Positions 9,609 to 23,918 are shown, numbered from the stretch's first letter. The stretch: DNA of 64,000 nucleotides from a bacterium (GCA_021813325.1 JAKALA010000004.1:81415-145414), one strand, 5' to 3'. Notes: generated by a model not told the origin, from the sequence alone. A program made the numbers and translations.

Positions 9609-9684
9609 ACGGCAGTAGCTCAATTGGTAGAGTAGTGGTCTCCAAAACCATTGGTTGCAGGTTCAAGTCCTGCCTGCCGTGCCA
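9609..9684 (+). tRNA. tRNA-Trp (anticodon CCA)
   Basis: A 76-nt cloverleaf with acceptor ACGGCAG/CTGCCGT, D-arm TAGCTCAATTGGTAGAG, anticodon loop TCTCCAAAA (CCA), T-loop TTCAAGT, and encoded CCA. Its place between tuf and secE is conserved in many bacteria. Confidence 0.97.
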
Positions 9685-9696
9685 GTCTGCTAAAAT

Positions 9697-9786
9697 GGAG
9701 AGGTGGCAGAGTGGTCTATCGCGGCGGTCTTGAAAACCGCTTTGGTGTAACAGCCAACGGGGGTTCGAATCCCTCCCTCTCCGCCA
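9697..9786 (+). tRNA. tRNA-Ser (anticodon TGA)
   Basis: A 90-nt class-II tRNA with acceptor GGAGAGG/CCTCTCC, anticodon loop TCTTGAAAA (TGA), a long variable arm, T-loop TTCGAAT and encoded CCA. It ends only 8 nt before the likely secE start, so tRNA processing would define the 5' end of the secE message. Confidence 0.95.
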
Positions 9787-9794
9787 AAAAATTT

Positions 9795-10046
9795 GTGAAA
9801 GACTGGATACATATCGCAATTTGGTCGGCAATCATTTTGGTTGTCTTTGGTTACCTCTGGTGGCAGGGGCAGATTCAACGTTTGACCGTCTATGTGCAGG
9901 AGACGCGCGAGGAGCTTAAGAAATGCTCGTGGCCCAGTTGGGAGGAACTGAAAGGTTCGACCGCCTTGATTGGCATTATGATTTTGTTGCTGGGCGCCTT
10001 TGTTGTGTTAGTTGATCGTGTTCTGTTCACCATCTTTATCCGTTAA
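9795..10046 (+). CDS. secE: Preprotein translocase subunit SecE
   Basis: An 83-residue small membrane protein of the SecYEG channel. An N-terminal hydrophobic segment (about 4-22) is followed by the conserved amphipathic motif ETREELKKCSWPSWEEL and the final membrane helix. No ATG exists in the right place. The GTG at 9795, right after the tRNA-Ser CCA end, is the only sensible start; upstream in-frame codons lie inside the tRNA. No ribosome-binding site is visible. The order secE-nusG-rplK is the standard one. Confidence 0.9.
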   Translation: MKDWIHIAIWSAIILVVFGYLWWQGQIQRLTVYVQETREELKKCSWPSWEELKGSTALIGIMILLLGAFVVLVDRVLFTIFIR

Positions 10047-10050
10047 TTTC

Positions 10051-10596
10051 ATGCGCAGCCAATGGTTCATCATCCAGACGCTTTCCGGCCAGGAGCACAA
10101 GGTCAAGGACAGCATCGAAAAGCGTGTCAAGACCGACGAAATGCAGGACTATATCAATGAAGTCCTCGTTCCAATGGAAAAGGTCGTGGAGGTGCGCAAC
10201 CAGAAAAAGACGGTCACCAATCGCAAGCTCTGGCCGGGCTATGTGTTTGTGGACATGGTGTTGGTGGATGATGAAAAGCGACTCATCGAAAAACCTTGGT
10301 ATTTCATTCGTGAAACGCAGGGTGTGATTGGCTTTCTGAGTGATCCACCGCAGCCGACCCCCACTGAGGAAGTGGAAGCGATAAAGGCGCAAATTTCGGC
10401 TTCGGAAGAAACGGAAAAACCGAAGGTTAATTTCTCCGTCGGTGAAACCATCAAGATCAACAACGGTCCCTTCCTGAACTTCAGCGGCGTCATTGAGGAA
10501 ATCGACCCGGAACGCGGCAAGCTGAAGGTCACGGTGAACATTTTTGGGCGTAATACGCCGGTTGAACTTGAGTATTGGCAGGTGGAAAAAACCTGA
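10051..10596 (+). CDS. nusG: Transcription termination/antitermination protein NusG
   Basis: A 181-residue protein that links RNA polymerase to Rho and the ribosome. It has the NGN domain (WFIIQTLSGQEHKVKDSIEKR; PGYVFVDMVL) and a C-terminal KOW domain (GPFLNFSGVIEEIDPERGKLKV). ATG 10051 starts 4 bp after the secE stop and gives the normal N-terminus MRSQWF. The frame is open further upstream into secE, but that extension does not resemble NusG. Confidence 0.97.
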   Translation: MRSQWFIIQTLSGQEHKVKDSIEKRVKTDEMQDYINEVLVPMEKVVEVRNQKKTVTNRKLWPGYVFVDMVLVDDEKRLIEKPWYFIRETQGVIGFLSDPPQPTPTEEVEAIKAQISASEETEKPKVNFSVGETIKINNGPFLNFSGVIEEIDPERGKLKVTVNIFGRNTPVELEYWQVEKT

Positions 10597-10606
10597 TACA
10601 ATTTTC

Positions 10607-10628
10607 AGCCCGTCACGCATGATGGGCT
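10607..10628 (+). promoter_or_regulatory. Hairpin in the nusG-rplK leader
   Basis: AGCCCGTCA, loop CGCA, TGATGGGCT forms a nine-pair stem (one G-U) directly after nusG. No T-run follows immediately, so it is less likely a terminator than a leader structure. In E. coli the L1 repressor site lies in the leader of the L11 (rplK) gene; whether this is an equivalent cannot be told. Confidence 0.4.
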
Positions 10629-10658
10629 AAAGCGGCTAGTTTTTAATAAAAAATTTTT

Positions 10659-11084
10659 ATGGCAAAGAAAGTTACAGGACAAATCAAGCTCCAGATTCCG
10701 GCCGGTCAGGCCAATCCCGCCCCGCCGGTCGGTCCCGCGCTCGGTCAGCATGGCGTGAACATCATGGGCTTTTGCAAAGAATTTAACGCCAGAACCAAAA
10801 ACGACGCCGGTCTGGTGATTCCCGTGGTGATCACGGTATATCAAGACAAGTCGTTCACTTTTATCACCAAGTCGCCACCCGCGTCCGTTTTGCTCAAGAA
10901 AGCCGCCGGCATTACCGCAGGCAGCAAACAGCCCAACAAGGACAAGGTTGGCAAAGTCACGCGCAAACAAATTTTGGACATCATTAAAATGAAGTCCAAT
11001 GACATCCATGCCAACTCGGAAGAGGCGGCGGTTCGCCTGATTTCAGGCACGGCCCGCAGCATGGGGATCGAAGTTGTCGGTTAA
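10659..11084 (+). CDS. rplK: 50S ribosomal protein L11
   Basis: A 141-residue large-subunit stalk-base protein. It has the normal N-terminus [20 protein letters not shown], the [15 protein letters not shown] motif and the C-terminal rRNA-binding domain ending in [12 protein letters not shown]. Standard length. It sits 62 bp after nusG and starts the rplKAJL series. Confidence 0.98.
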   Translation: MAKKVTGQIKLQIPAGQANPAPPVGPALGQHGVNIMGFCKEFNARTKNDAGLVIPVVITVYQDKSFTFITKSPPASVLLKKAAGITAGSKQPNKDKVGKVTRKQILDIIKMKSNDIHANSEEAAVRLISGTARSMGIEVVG

Positions 11085-11137
11085 TTAACAATCCAACGCG
11101 GGAGAATCTCGGATTCGCTTGCACCGCACCATCATCA

Positions 11138-11830
11138 ATGCCCAGCAAACGATATAAAAAGGCGCTTGAAGTGGTTGACCTGAACAAGGCATATCCGCTC
11201 AAAGAGGCCGTTGGCGTGCTCGCCAAGTTCCCCAAAGCCAAATTTAACGAAACCATCGACCTGGCATTCCGGCTCGGGGTTGACCCCAAACAGTCCGACC
11301 AAATGGTTCGCGGCACGGTTCCGCTCCCGCACGGCAGTGGAAAAGTGGTGCGCGTCTTGGTTTTTGCCAAAGGCGCTCCTGCCGATGCTGCAAAAAGTGC
11401 AGGGGCAGAATATGTTGGCTTTGAAGACATGATTGCCAAATGTAATTCAGGTTGGGCTGACTTTGATGTCGCGGTTGCCACACCTGAAGCGATGGTGGAA
11501 GTGCGCAAACTGGGCAAAGTTCTCGGGCCGCGCGGTTTGATGCCTAATCCGAAAACCGGCACGGTCACCGAAGACACCGCCAAGGCGGTCAAAGAAGTGA
11601 AGGCGGGCCGGGTTGAATTCAAGGTGGACAAGGCGGCCAACGTTCATGTGATTGTGGGCAAGATTTCGTTCAAGCCCGAACAGATCGAAGAAAACGCCCG
11701 GGCGGTGATTGAAGCGGTGGCCAAGGCTCGTCCCAACAGTTTCAAGGGCAGCTATATGAATTCATGCACACTCTCGGCGACGATGAGTCCGCCTGTTCGT
11801 GTGGATGTTCGTGAATTTGCAACCCACTAA
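11138..11830 (+). CDS. rplA: 50S ribosomal protein L1
   Basis: A 230-residue L1-stalk protein, which in well-studied bacteria also represses its own operon. N-terminus MPSKRYKKALEVVD, the central GTVPLPHGSGK motif and GPRGLMPNPKTGTV are all characteristic. It lies 53 bp after rplK and 14 bp before rplJ. Confidence 0.98.
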   Translation: MPSKRYKKALEVVDLNKAYPLKEAVGVLAKFPKAKFNETIDLAFRLGVDPKQSDQMVRGTVPLPHGSGKVVRVLVFAKGAPADAAKSAGAEYVGFEDMIAKCNSGWADFDVAVATPEAMVEVRKLGKVLGPRGLMPNPKTGTVTEDTAKAVKEVKAGRVEFKVDKAANVHVIVGKISFKPEQIEENARAVIEAVAKARPNSFKGSYMNSCTLSATMSPPVRVDVREFATH

Positions 11831-11844
11831 CCAGGATTTGAACC

Positions 11845-12357
11845 ATGCGTGCTGAAAAGAAATTATTGACGAGTGAATATGTCGGTCGGTTGAACGCTTC
11901 GCCGTTCTTCATCGTGATCGGCTATCAAGGTTTGAAAGTCGCGCACATGACTGAACTGCGCAAGCGTTTGATGCAGGCAGGCGCGGAAGTCCATGTGGTG
12001 AAAAACACGGTTTTTAACGTCGCGGCCAAGGAGGCGGGTATTGGCGATTTGAATGGTAGTTTGGCCGGCCAGATGGCGGTCATTACCGGTCAAAAAGACA
12101 TTTCTGCGGCGGCCAAGGCGCTTAAAAATTTTGCCGCCGAGTTTGAAAAGCTGAAAGTCAAGTTTGGTTACATGGGCAGTCAGCGTTTGGAAGAGAAGTC
12201 GATCATTGCTTTGGCGGATTTGCCGAGTCTCGACGTCCTGCGTGGGAAGATTTTTGGGCTGCTCAACGCGCCGGCGACCAAACTGGTGACCTTGATTAAT
12301 ACGCCCGCGACCCAGCTCGCGCAAGTCATTAAGGCCAAGGTGGAAAAGGGAGCCTGA
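11845..12357 (+). CDS. rplJ: 50S ribosomal protein L10
   Basis: A 170-residue stalk protein that carries L7/L12 dimers. N-terminal RNA-binding part with MTELRKRLMQAGAEVHVVKNT, and a C-terminal helix ending in AQVIKAKVEKGA. Only 14 bp separate it from rplA, so the long L10(L12)4-binding leader seen upstream of rplJ in many bacteria is not present as a separate spacer here. Confidence 0.97.
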   Translation: MRAEKKLLTSEYVGRLNASPFFIVIGYQGLKVAHMTELRKRLMQAGAEVHVVKNTVFNVAAKEAGIGDLNGSLAGQMAVITGQKDISAAAKALKNFAAEFEKLKVKFGYMGSQRLEEKSIIALADLPSLDVLRGKIFGLLNAPATKLVTLINTPATQLAQVIKAKVEKGA

Positions 12358-12489
12358 TAAAATTTCGGCCTGGGTGAATCCAAGCCGGGAAACAAACAAC
12401 CAACAACAACGTAAATCGTCGGTTCATAGGCTGTGAACTCAATATTGCCGGGCCCGGCAGACGACGAGACGACAAAAAATACAAATACT

Positions 12490-12882
12490 ATGGCAGACAT
12501 TGCTAACTTAGTGGAAGAATTGAGCAAGCTGACGGTGATCGAAGCCGCTGACTTGGTCAAGAAACTGGAAGAAAAGTGGGGCGTTTCCGCCGCTGCTCCG
12601 GTGGCGGTTGCCGCCGTGGGTGCTGCGTCCGCCGCCGGTGGCGCTGCTCCGGCGGCTGAAGCTCAGACCGCGTTTGACGTGGTGCTGGCCTCGGTTCCCG
12701 CTGACAAAAAGATCGCCGCCATTAAGGCCGTGCGTGAAGTGAAGGCCGGAATGGGCCTTGCGGAAGCCAAGGCTTTGGTGGAAGGTGCTCCCAAGACTGT
12801 GCTTGAAGGTGCGAACAAAGCTGACGCTGAAGCCGCCAAGAAGAAGCTTGAAGAAGCGGGCGCGAAAATCGAACTCAAGTAA
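12490..12882 (+). CDS. rplL: 50S ribosomal protein L7/L12
   Basis: A 130-residue stalk protein with an N-terminal dimer domain ([20 protein letters not shown]), an Ala/Gly/Pro-rich hinge ([20 protein letters not shown]) and the C-terminal factor-binding domain ([21 protein letters not shown]). ATG 12490 gives the canonical N-terminus; the frame is open to 12433 without family similarity. The 132-bp gap after rplJ contains a GCCGGGCCCGGC palindrome near 12449 and no gene. No Shine-Dalgarno sequence is evident. Confidence 0.98.
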   Translation: MADIANLVEELSKLTVIEAADLVKKLEEKWGVSAAAPVAVAAVGAASAAGGAAPAAEAQTAFDVVLASVPADKKIAAIKAVREVKAGMGLAEAKALVEGAPKTVLEGANKADAEAAKKKLEEAGAKIELK

Positions 12883-12896
12883 TTTGGTCCTTTTAT

Positions 12897-12926
12897 GGGC
12901 GACGGTTTCGTGCCGTCGCCCTTTTT
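12897..12926 (+). terminator. Intrinsic terminator/attenuator between rplL and rpoB
   Basis: A perfect 9-bp stem GGGCGACGG / CCGTCGCCC with a 7-nt loop (TTTCGTG), followed by TTTTT, 14 bp after the rplL stop. In E. coli a partial terminator at this exact place adjusts ribosomal protein and polymerase output. rpoB starts 158 bp further on. Confidence 0.88.
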
Positions 12927-12989
12927 GACCCCGCGAAAGGCGGGACAATTTGATAATTTTATTTCGGTAGAACAGTCGGTTGCTAGTTT

Positions 12990-13022
12990 GGCAAGCTGGC
13001 CGTTGAACACGGCGGGCTTGCC
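12990..13022 (+). promoter_or_regulatory. Long hairpin in the rpoB leader
   Basis: GGCAAGC and GCTTGCC form the outer stem and CCGT/ACGG an inner stem. No T-run follows. It lies 62 bp before rpoB, downstream of the rplL terminator, and may be an RNase processing site or a leader control element. Confidence 0.4.
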
Positions 13023-13084
13023 TTGTGTCGTTAAGTGTAAATTCCGGCGTAACGCGTCGTTGCGCCAAACAAAGAAAGCCAAAA

Positions 13085-16993
<3,909 letters not shown>

Positions 16994-17015
16994 AACTTTG
17001 CTGAATTTAAATTGT

Positions 17016-20000
17016 ATGACCAGTTCCAAAGAAAACGCCCGTGAGTTGCTTGGCCTCGAAAAAGTCAACCAGGTTGACTATGTCGGCATCACGCTGGCAT
17101 CGCCTGACGCCATCCGCTCCTGGAGCAAGGGCGAAGTCAAGAATCCTGAAACGATCAACTACCGCACGTTCAAGCCGGAAAAGGGCGGCCTTTTCTGCGA
17201 ACGCATTTTCGGCCCCGTGAAGGACTGGGAATGTTCCTGCGGCAAATACAAGCGCATCAAACATCGCGGCATCGTCTGCGATCGTTGCGGCGTGGAAGTC
17301 ACTTTGTCCCGCGTCCGCCGCGAACGCATGGGCCACATTGAGCTGGCCGTGCCCACGTGCCACATCTGGTTCTTCAAATGCATGCCAAGCCGCATCGGCT
17401 TGGCGCTGGACATGACGGCGCGGCATTTGGAACGCGTGATTTATTACGAGGATTACCTCGTCATCGATCCGGGCACCACGCCGCTCAAGCCGCACCAGTT
17501 GCTGACCGAGGTGGAATTCCGTGAAGCCAAGGAAACTTATGGCGCGGAAGCATTCACCGCCAAGATGGGCGCCGAAGCCGTCCGCGAGGCGCTGGAACGT
17601 GTGGATCTGCTCAAGCAGGCCGACGAACTGGCCATCGCCATGACGGAAACCAAGAGCAAGCAGATCCGCAAAAAGCTCGCAAAACGCATCAAGCTGCTCC
17701 AGGGTCTCGCGTCGTCCAAGAGTCGTCCGGAATGGATGATTCTCACGGTGCTGCCGGTGATTCCGCCGGATTTGCGTCCGCTCGTTCCGCTCGAAGGCGG
17801 TCGCTTTGCGACGTCCGACTTGAACGACCTTTATCGCCGCGTCATCAACCGCAACAACCGTCTCCGCACGTTGCTGCAGCTCAAGACGCCCGAAGTCATC
17901 ATCCGCAATGAAAAGCGCATGTTGCAGGAAGCCGTGGACGCGTTATTCGACAACGGCCGTCACGGTCGTCCGGTGACCGGCGCAGGCAATCGCTCGCTCA
18001 AGTCGCTTTCCGACATGCTCAAGGGCAAGGGCGGTCGTTTCCGCCAAAACCTGCTCGGCAAACGCGTGGATTATTCAGGACGTTCCGTGATCGTCATCGG
18101 TCCCGAACTGAAATTGAACCAGTGCGGATTGCCGAAAAAGATGGCGCTCGTGTTGTTCGAGCCGTTCATCATCCGTCGCTTGAAAGAACTCGGCTACGTT
18201 CACACCGTTCGCAGCGCGAAGAAAATGATCGAGCGCCAGACGAGGGAAGTGTGGGACGTGCTCGAAGAAGTGACGAAAGGTCATCCGGTTCTCCTGAACC
18301 GCGCGCCCACGCTGCACCGTTTGTCCGTGCAGGCGTTTGAGCCGCAGCTCATCGAAGGCGAAGCGATTCGCATTCATCCGCTGGTCTGCACCGCTTACAA
18401 CGCCGATTTCGACGGTGACCAGATGGCCGTTCACGTGCCGCTGTCCGTCGAGGCGCAGATGGAAGCGCGTCTGCTGATGATGGCGACCAACAATATTTTC
18501 TCGCCGTCGTCCGGCAAGCCGATCATCACACCGACGCAGGACATTACGCTGGGTTCGTATTACGTCACCGCCGAACCGCGCAAGCCGATGCCGGCGAACG
18601 TCACCGAACTCCCGTTGTTCGCCACGAAGGAAGAAGTCATCTTCGCCTACAGCGATCAGGCGCTCAAGACGCATGATCGCATTCGCCTGGCGAATCCCGA
18701 CTTTGGCCGGAAGACGGTGTTTGGCAATGCCGATCAGAAGGTGATTGCGACCACCGTTGGCCGCGTGTTGTTCAGCGAAATCTGGCCGGAAGAACTCGGT
18801 TTCCACAACAAACCGGTGAAGAAAGCCGACCTGGGTGATCTGATCTGGAAGTGTTACAAGAATGCCGGGCACGACAAGACGGTGATCATGCTCGACAAGC
18901 TGAAGGAAATTGGTTTCCGCGAAGCGACCAAGTCCGGCGTGTCCATCGGTATCGACGATATGATCGTGCCGAAGGAACGCGACGAACAGATCGAGAACGC
19001 GCAGAAGCAGATCAAGGAAGTCGAGAAACAATATCGCAAAGGTGTCATTACTTCCGGCGAACGTTACAACAAGATTGTCGATATTTGGACGCATTGCACC
19101 GACCAGATTTCCGGCGTGATGTTCAAGACGCTCGAACAAAACCAGGGCAAGAAGGAATACAACCCCGTTTATCTGATGGTGGACTCCGGCGCGCGTGGTA
19201 ACAAACAACAGGTGCGTCAGCTCGCCGGTCTGCGCGGCCTCATGGCCAAGCCGAGCGGCGAAATCATCGAGAAGCCGATTTTGGCAAACTTCCGCGAAGG
19301 TTTGTCCGTGTTGGAATACTTCATCTCCACGCACGGCGCCCGCAAAGGTCTCGCCGATACCGCGCTTAAGACCGCTGACTCCGGTTACATGACCCGCAAA
19401 CTGGTGGACGTCTCCCAAGACGTCATCATTCAGGAGAACGATTGCGGAACAACCAACGGCATCTGGGTTTCCGCCGTGTTCGAAGGCGAAGACGAAGTCG
19501 TCAAGATTTCCGACCGCCTCGTGGGGCGTTATGCCTGCGATGACATCGTCAACCCGACCAGCCCGAAAGAATTCCTCGTTCGCGCGAACGAGGAAATTGA
19601 CGAAGTCAAGGCCAAGGCCATTGACGGCGCTGGTATTGACCGTGTGCGCATTCGTTCCGTGCTTACCTGCGAAAGCAAACACGGCATTTGCCAGCACTGC
19701 TACGGACGCAACCTCGCGACGGGCAACCTTGTCAAACTTGGCGAAGCGGTGGGCATCATTGCCGCCCAGTCCATTGGCGAACCCGGCACGCAGCTCACGA
19801 TGCGCACGTTCCACACCGGTGGTGTGGCGGCGGGCGTGTTCAAACAGCCGCAAATCAAATCCAAACACGATGGTGTCATTAAATACAGCGATCTTCGTTC
19901 GGTGGAATTGGAGGACGGAAATAACATCGTTCTGAACAAGAACGGTTCCATCCAGATTCTCGACGAAGAAGGTCGCGAACTGGAAGTGCATACGATCGTC

Positions 20001-21158
20001 ATCGGTGCCGTGATTTCCTTCAAGGACGGCGCCAAAGTCAAGAAGGGCGACACGTTTGTTCAGTGGGATCCGCACAATGTGCCGATTCTGTCTGAGAAGG
20101 CCGGCAAGGTGAAGTTCCACGACATCATCGAGGGCGTCACCATGAAGCAGGAAGTGGATGAAGCCACTGGTGAAGAGGCCATGGTCGTCATTGATCACAA
20201 GGAAGATTTGCATCCGCAGATCATCATGAGTGATGACAAGGGCGAAGTTGTGGCGAACTATCCCATTCCTTCCGGCGCTCACATCGTCGTCAGCGAAGGC
20301 GACCGGATCGTGCCTGGCACGCTCATCGCCAAGACGCCGCGCAAGCAGGCCAAGACCCGCGACATTACGGGCGGTCTCCCGCGCGTGGCGGAATTGTTCG
20401 AAGCCCGTCGTCCGAAGGATGCCGCGGAAATCTCGAAGATTGATGGTATTGTGGACTTTGGTCCGAGCGTTCGCGGCAAGCGCTGCGTGCTCATCAAAGA
20501 CCCGGTCACCAACCTCGAAGAGGAACATCTCATCCCGATCGGCAAACACGTCATCGTGTTCAAGGGCGACATGGTCAAGAAAGGCCAGCAGCTCACCGAG
20601 GGTCCGATGGACCCGCATGAAATTCTCGATGTCTGCGGCCCGCAGGAGTTGCAGGAACATCTCGTGAACGAAGTGCAGGAAGTTTATCGCCTCCAGGGGG
20701 TGACGATTAACGACAAGCACATCGAAATCATCGTGCGCCAGATGCTCCGCAAAGTGCGCATCACCGAAGCCGGTGACACGCAATTCCTCTGGGGCGAACA
20801 GGTGGACAAACTGGAATTCGAAGCCGAAAACGAGGCGATCGAACGCAAAGGCGGCAAACCCGCCGAAGCGTCGCCCGTGTTGCTCGGCATTACCAAGGCG
20901 TCTTTGGAAACAGACAGTTTCCTCAGCGCCGCGTCCTTCCAGGACACCACCCGCGTGCTCACCGAAGCCGCGACGCGTTCCAAGATCGACGGCCTCCGTG
21001 GCTTCAAGGAAAACGTCATCATGGGCCACATCATTCCGGCGGGCAGCGGTTTCGATCGTCACCGCAAAGTGTTTGTCAACCCGCTGGTGGAATTGCCGGC
21101 GGAACCCGAACCGGAAGTGGTTGCGGAAGTCGAAGAACCGGTCAATCCGCTCTTGTAA
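17016..21158 (+). CDS. rpoC: DNA-directed RNA polymerase subunit beta'
   Basis: A 1380-residue catalytic subunit. It has the N-terminal zinc site ([19 protein letters not shown]), the universal catalytic motif [12 protein letters not shown] around residue 460, and the second zinc region with [17 protein letters not shown] 17016 gives a standard N-terminus; the frame is open upstream into rpoB. It ends with an acidic tail ([14 protein letters not shown]). Length is normal for Gram-negative bacteria without extra insertions. Confidence 0.98.
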   Translation: MTSSKENARELLGLEKVNQVDYVGITLASPDAIRSWSKGEVKNPETINYRTFKPEKGGLFCERIFGPVKDWECSCGKYKRIKHRGIVCDRCGVEVTLSRVRRERMGHIELAVPTCHIWFFKCMPSRIGLALDMTARHLERVIYYEDYLVIDPGTTPLKPHQLLTEVEFREAKETYGAEAFTAKMGAEAVREALERVDLLKQADELAIAMTETKSKQIRKKLAKRIKLLQGLASSKSRPEWMILTVLPVIPPDLRPLVPLEGGRFATSDLNDLYRRVINRNNRLRTLLQLKTPEVIIRNEKRMLQEAVDALFDNGRHGRPVTGAGNRSLKSLSDMLKGKGGRFRQNLLGKRVDYSGRSVIVIGPELKLNQCGLPKKMALVLFEPFIIRRLKELGYVHTVRSAKKMIERQTREVWDVLEEVTKGHPVLLNRAPTLHRLSVQAFEPQLIEGEAIRIHPLVCTAYNADFDGDQMAVHVPLSVEAQMEARLLMMATNNIFSPSSGKPIITPTQDITLGSYYVTAEPRKPMPANVTELPLFATKEEVIFAYSDQALKTHDRIRLANPDFGRKTVFGNADQKVIATTVGRVLFSEIWPEELGFHNKPVKKADLGDLIWKCYKNAGHDKTVIMLDKLKEIGFREATKSGVSIGIDDMIVPKERDEQIENAQKQIKEVEKQYRKGVITSGERYNKIVDIWTHCTDQISGVMFKTLEQNQGKKEYNPVYLMVDSGARGNKQQVRQLAGLRGLMAKPSGEIIEKPILANFREGLSVLEYFISTHGARKGLADTALKTADSGYMTRKLVDVSQDVIIQENDCGTTNGIWVSAVFEGEDEVVKISDRLVGRYACDDIVNPTSPKEFLVRANEEIDEVKAKAIDGAGIDRVRIRSVLTCESKHGICQHCYGRNLATGNLVKLGEAVGIIAAQSIGEPGTQLTMRTFHTGGVAAGVFKQPQIKSKHDGVIKYSDLRSVELEDGNNIVLNKNGSIQILDEEGRELEVHTIVIGAVISFKDGAKVKKGDTFVQWDPHNVPILSEKAGKVKFHDIIEGVTMKQEVDEATGEEAMVVIDHKEDLHPQIIMSDDKGEVVANYPIPSGAHIVVSEGDRIVPGTLIAKTPRKQAKTRDITGGLPRVAELFEARRPKDAAEISKIDGIVDFGPSVRGKRCVLIKDPVTNLEEEHLIPIGKHVIVFKGDMVKKGQQLTEGPMDPHEILDVCGPQELQEHLVNEVQEVYRLQGVTINDKHIEIIVRQMLRKVRITEAGDTQFLWGEQVDKLEFEAENEAIERKGGKPAEASPVLLGITKASLETDSFLSAASFQDTTRVLTEAATRSKIDGLRGFKENVIMGHIIPAGSGFDRHRKVFVNPLVELPAEPEPEVVAEVEEPVNPLL

Positions 21159-21170
21159 GAGAATTGAAAC

Positions 21171-21205
21171 AAAAAGGCGTCCGATGAAAATCGGACGCCT
21201 TTTTT
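21171..21205. terminator. Bidirectional intrinsic terminator between rpoC and the M16 peptidase gene
   Basis: AAAAAGGCGTCCGAT, loop GAAA, ATCGGACGCCTTTTTT is a perfect stem with A-run and T-run on both sides. It lies between two convergent genes and should stop transcription from both strands. Confidence 0.92.
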
Positions 21206-21253
21206 ATTGCGAAATTGATGCCGCACCGCGCGCAGATTTGACGGGCAAGCGGA

Positions 21254-23797
21254 TCAGGGCTTTACCAACGCGACGACTGCGGTCTCAGGTTTCAGGTATT
21301 TCTGGGCGACGGCCTTGATTTGCTCCAGAGTGACGGTTTCATATTTGGCGTCGTCTTGTTCGCTGCGCTGGTAGCCTAGCCCATAGAGTTCATCCAGCGC
21401 CGTCGTTGTGGCGAGGTGGCCGAGATCGGCGCGGGCGATTTTCTTCTGGCCAATGATCTTCGCCTTGGCGCGTTTTAATTCATCCGCCGTTAAACCTTCG
21501 GAACGGAGCAGTTCCGCCTCGCGCAGCAATTCGGTTTCGACCTGCTCCACCTTGGTCGGCTCGGTGCCGGTGTAAAATGCAAAGTAGCCCGGAGCCACGC
21601 CGCACAAGGTCTGTGCGCCAACGTAGTAAGCCAGCCCCAGTTGCTCGCGGATGCGCAGGAACAGCCGCGAGCCAAGATCGCTGCAACATTCCTGCAACAG
21701 TTCCAACGCGTAGCGGTCTTCGCTGAACATGGTGGTGCCGGGATATCCAATCACCAAAACCGCCTGTTTCTTATCACGGGTTTCCGTGACTCGATGCGTG
21801 GTCGGACTCAAAACCTTCGCCCCGGAATGATCTACGCCTTCGCCGGATTTCCAATTGCCAAAGGCTTGGTCCACGGCGGCTCTGACCTCGCTGGTTTTAA
21901 CATCGCCGTAAATGGCCAGCACGCAATTATTGGGCGTAGTCAATTTCGCGTGAAATGCCTTCACCGCCTCAACCGACAATTGGGTGACGCTGGTTTCCGT
22001 GCCGATGGGATCGAGGCCGTAACCGCCGGGGCCAAAGAGACCGCGGCGCATGGCGAGGCTCGCGCTTTTGAGCAGATCATCCCGTCGCGCCTGAATGCCG
22101 GCAAGCTGCACTTCGCGTTCCCGCTCCAGTTCTTCGACGGGAAAGATGGGATTCAGCAAAACATCCGCGACCAAATCCAAGCCCGTTTGAAAATCGCTAC
22201 TCAAGACTTCGGCGTTCACGCCAAAGCTTTGATTGCCGGCGTAAGAGTCAATGCTGCCGCCGACGGATTCGATTTCCACGGCGATTTGTTCGGCGCTGCG
22301 TGTGGTTGTGCCTTTGAGCAACAGGCGCGCGAGCAGGGTGGTGACGCCGTTGGATGATTCGGTTTCCGCCAGCACGCCACCTTGAAACACCGTGCGGAAT
22401 TCAACGAATGGCAGTCGATGGTCCTCCTTGATCAACAGCCGCAGGCCGTTGGGCAGGTCAAATTTTTGAATCGCGTGTTCCGTGGTGGTTTCTGTTGTGG
22501 CTGTCGCTTTGGGCGCGGTGTCTGCGGGCAATAACGAATAAAGCGTTCGGTTCTCTGCTGTCAGATAAGTGCGGGCAACGCGCTGCACGTCGGCCATCGT
22601 CACTTGTTTGACGGCGGCGAGATAGCGTTCCGAGAAATTAAGGTCATTGGCCGCCAACCAGTTGCCGCCAAGGTTTTGGGCCTGGCCTTCCATCGTTTTG
22701 CGCGAAGCGAGCGTGGCGGCGATGAATTGTTTGACCGCTTTTTGCAGTTCGTCGGCAGACACAGATTCGGCTTTTACTTTTTCAATTTCGGCCAAAATGG
22801 CGTCGCGCGCCGCTTCGAATTGATCGCCGTCGATGATGGCGCTGGATCCAAACAATCCCGGCAGACCGGGGCTGTAGGTCCATGCATCAACGTGATGCAC
22901 CACGCCTTGTTTCTCACGCACCTGTTGGAAGAGACGGGAACTGCGACCGCTGCCCAGCAGCACCGCCAGCACATCCAGCACGGGAACATCGGGATGGCGA
23001 ACTTCCGGAATGTGCCAGGCGAAATGCACATGACCCAGTTCCACCGGCGCTTCTTCGATCACTTCGCGGGCACCGGTTTGTTTGGGTTCCAATGGCAGCA
23101 CGATGGGTGGCAGTGGTTGCGATTTCGCATTCGCGTAGGCGGTTTTGATCTGTTCAACGACCTCGTCTTTTTTGACATCGCCGGCGATCACGTAAAACAC
23201 ATTGTTCGGTGCGTATTTTTCCGTGTAGTAATTCCGAATGTCCGCCGGTTTGATTTTGTTGAAAATGTCCAGATAGCCGATGATCGTGTAACGATACGGG
23301 CTTTTGGTGTAGGCCACTTCAAACAGCCGGCGGCTCGCGCGGCGGCCCGGATCATCCTGGCACATGTCCATTTCGCGGCGGATGACATCCAGTTCCTTCG
23401 CCAGTTCATCCGGCGGCAACGACGCGTTTTGCATGATGTCGCACAGAATGTCGATGGCTTTCGCCGCGCCGGTATTGGGCACGTCGATATGATAAACCGT
23501 CCGGTCAAAGCTGGTGTAAGCATTCATGTAACCGCCGGCTTCCTGCACTTCCTGGTCAATGCGGCTGCCGGGGCGGGTGGTGGTGCCTTTGAACAACATG
23601 TGTTCCAGCACATGCGAAAGGCCGGCGCCCAGCCATTTGTCCTCATGAATGCTGCCGGCGGCGCACCACGCCTGCGCGGAAACAACCGGAGCACTATGAT
23701 CCTCGCGCACGATGATGGTCAGGCCGTTGTCGAGCGTGGTGATGGTGGTGCCCAGTGGAATCGAGGGAATAACGTCTGTGGCAATCGGCTTGGTCAT
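21254..23797 (-). CDS. M16 family zinc metallopeptidase, two-domain fused form
   Basis: An 847-residue protein made of two M16 halves. The first half has the inverted zinc motif HVLEH (H62, E65, H66) and the downstream acidic ligand region ELDVIRREMDMCQDDP, so it should be catalytic. The second half starts near residue 435 (IQKFDLPNGLRLLIKEDH) and has LLLKGTTTRS without HxxEH, as in partner domains that only bind substrate. No clear signal peptide is seen, so it may be cytoplasmic or lack a recognised export signal. It is convergent with rpoC and divergent from the GIY-YIG gene. Confidence 0.9.
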   Translation of the reverse strand: MTKPIATDVIPSIPLGTTITTLDNGLTIIVREDHSAPVVSAQAWCAAGSIHEDKWLGAGLSHVLEHMLFKGTTTRPGSRIDQEVQEAGGYMNAYTSFDRTVYHIDVPNTGAAKAIDILCDIMQNASLPPDELAKELDVIRREMDMCQDDPGRRASRRLFEVAYTKSPYRYTIIGYLDIFNKIKPADIRNYYTEKYAPNNVFYVIAGDVKKDEVVEQIKTAYANAKSQPLPPIVLPLEPKQTGAREVIEEAPVELGHVHFAWHIPEVRHPDVPVLDVLAVLLGSGRSSRLFQQVREKQGVVHHVDAWTYSPGLPGLFGSSAIIDGDQFEAARDAILAEIEKVKAESVSADELQKAVKQFIAATLASRKTMEGQAQNLGGNWLAANDLNFSERYLAAVKQVTMADVQRVARTYLTAENRTLYSLLPADTAPKATATTETTTEHAIQKFDLPNGLRLLIKEDHRLPFVEFRTVFQGGVLAETESSNGVTTLLARLLLKGTTTRSAEQIAVEIESVGGSIDSYAGNQSFGVNAEVLSSDFQTGLDLVADVLLNPIFPVEELEREREVQLAGIQARRDDLLKSASLAMRRGLFGPGGYGLDPIGTETSVTQLSVEAVKAFHAKLTTPNNCVLAIYGDVKTSEVRAAVDQAFGNWKSGEGVDHSGAKVLSPTTHRVTETRDKKQAVLVIGYPGTTMFSEDRYALELLQECCSDLGSRLFLRIREQLGLAYYVGAQTLCGVAPGYFAFYTGTEPTKVEQVETELLREAELLRSEGLTADELKRAKAKIIGQKKIARADLGHLATTTALDELYGLGYQRSEQDDAKYETVTLEQIKAVAQKYLKPETAVVALVKP

Positions 23798-23918
23798 GGC
23801 AAATGTCTGGGTTCAAAGCATAAGTGGAAAACGACGCGGGGCAATTCAATTTGAATCCGTGCTCAACCGGCAAAATCTCCGCTGGCAGTCGATTTGACGT
23901 TGTGCGAATTTCACCCGC

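Noticed and set aside
9651..10046. Longer secE frame beginning inside the tRNA genes
   Set aside because: It would be translated through tRNA-Trp and tRNA-Ser; GTG 9795 gives a normal SecE length.
11831..11844. L10 leader RNA before rplJ
   Set aside because: Only 14 bp separate rplA and rplJ, too short for the known leader structure.
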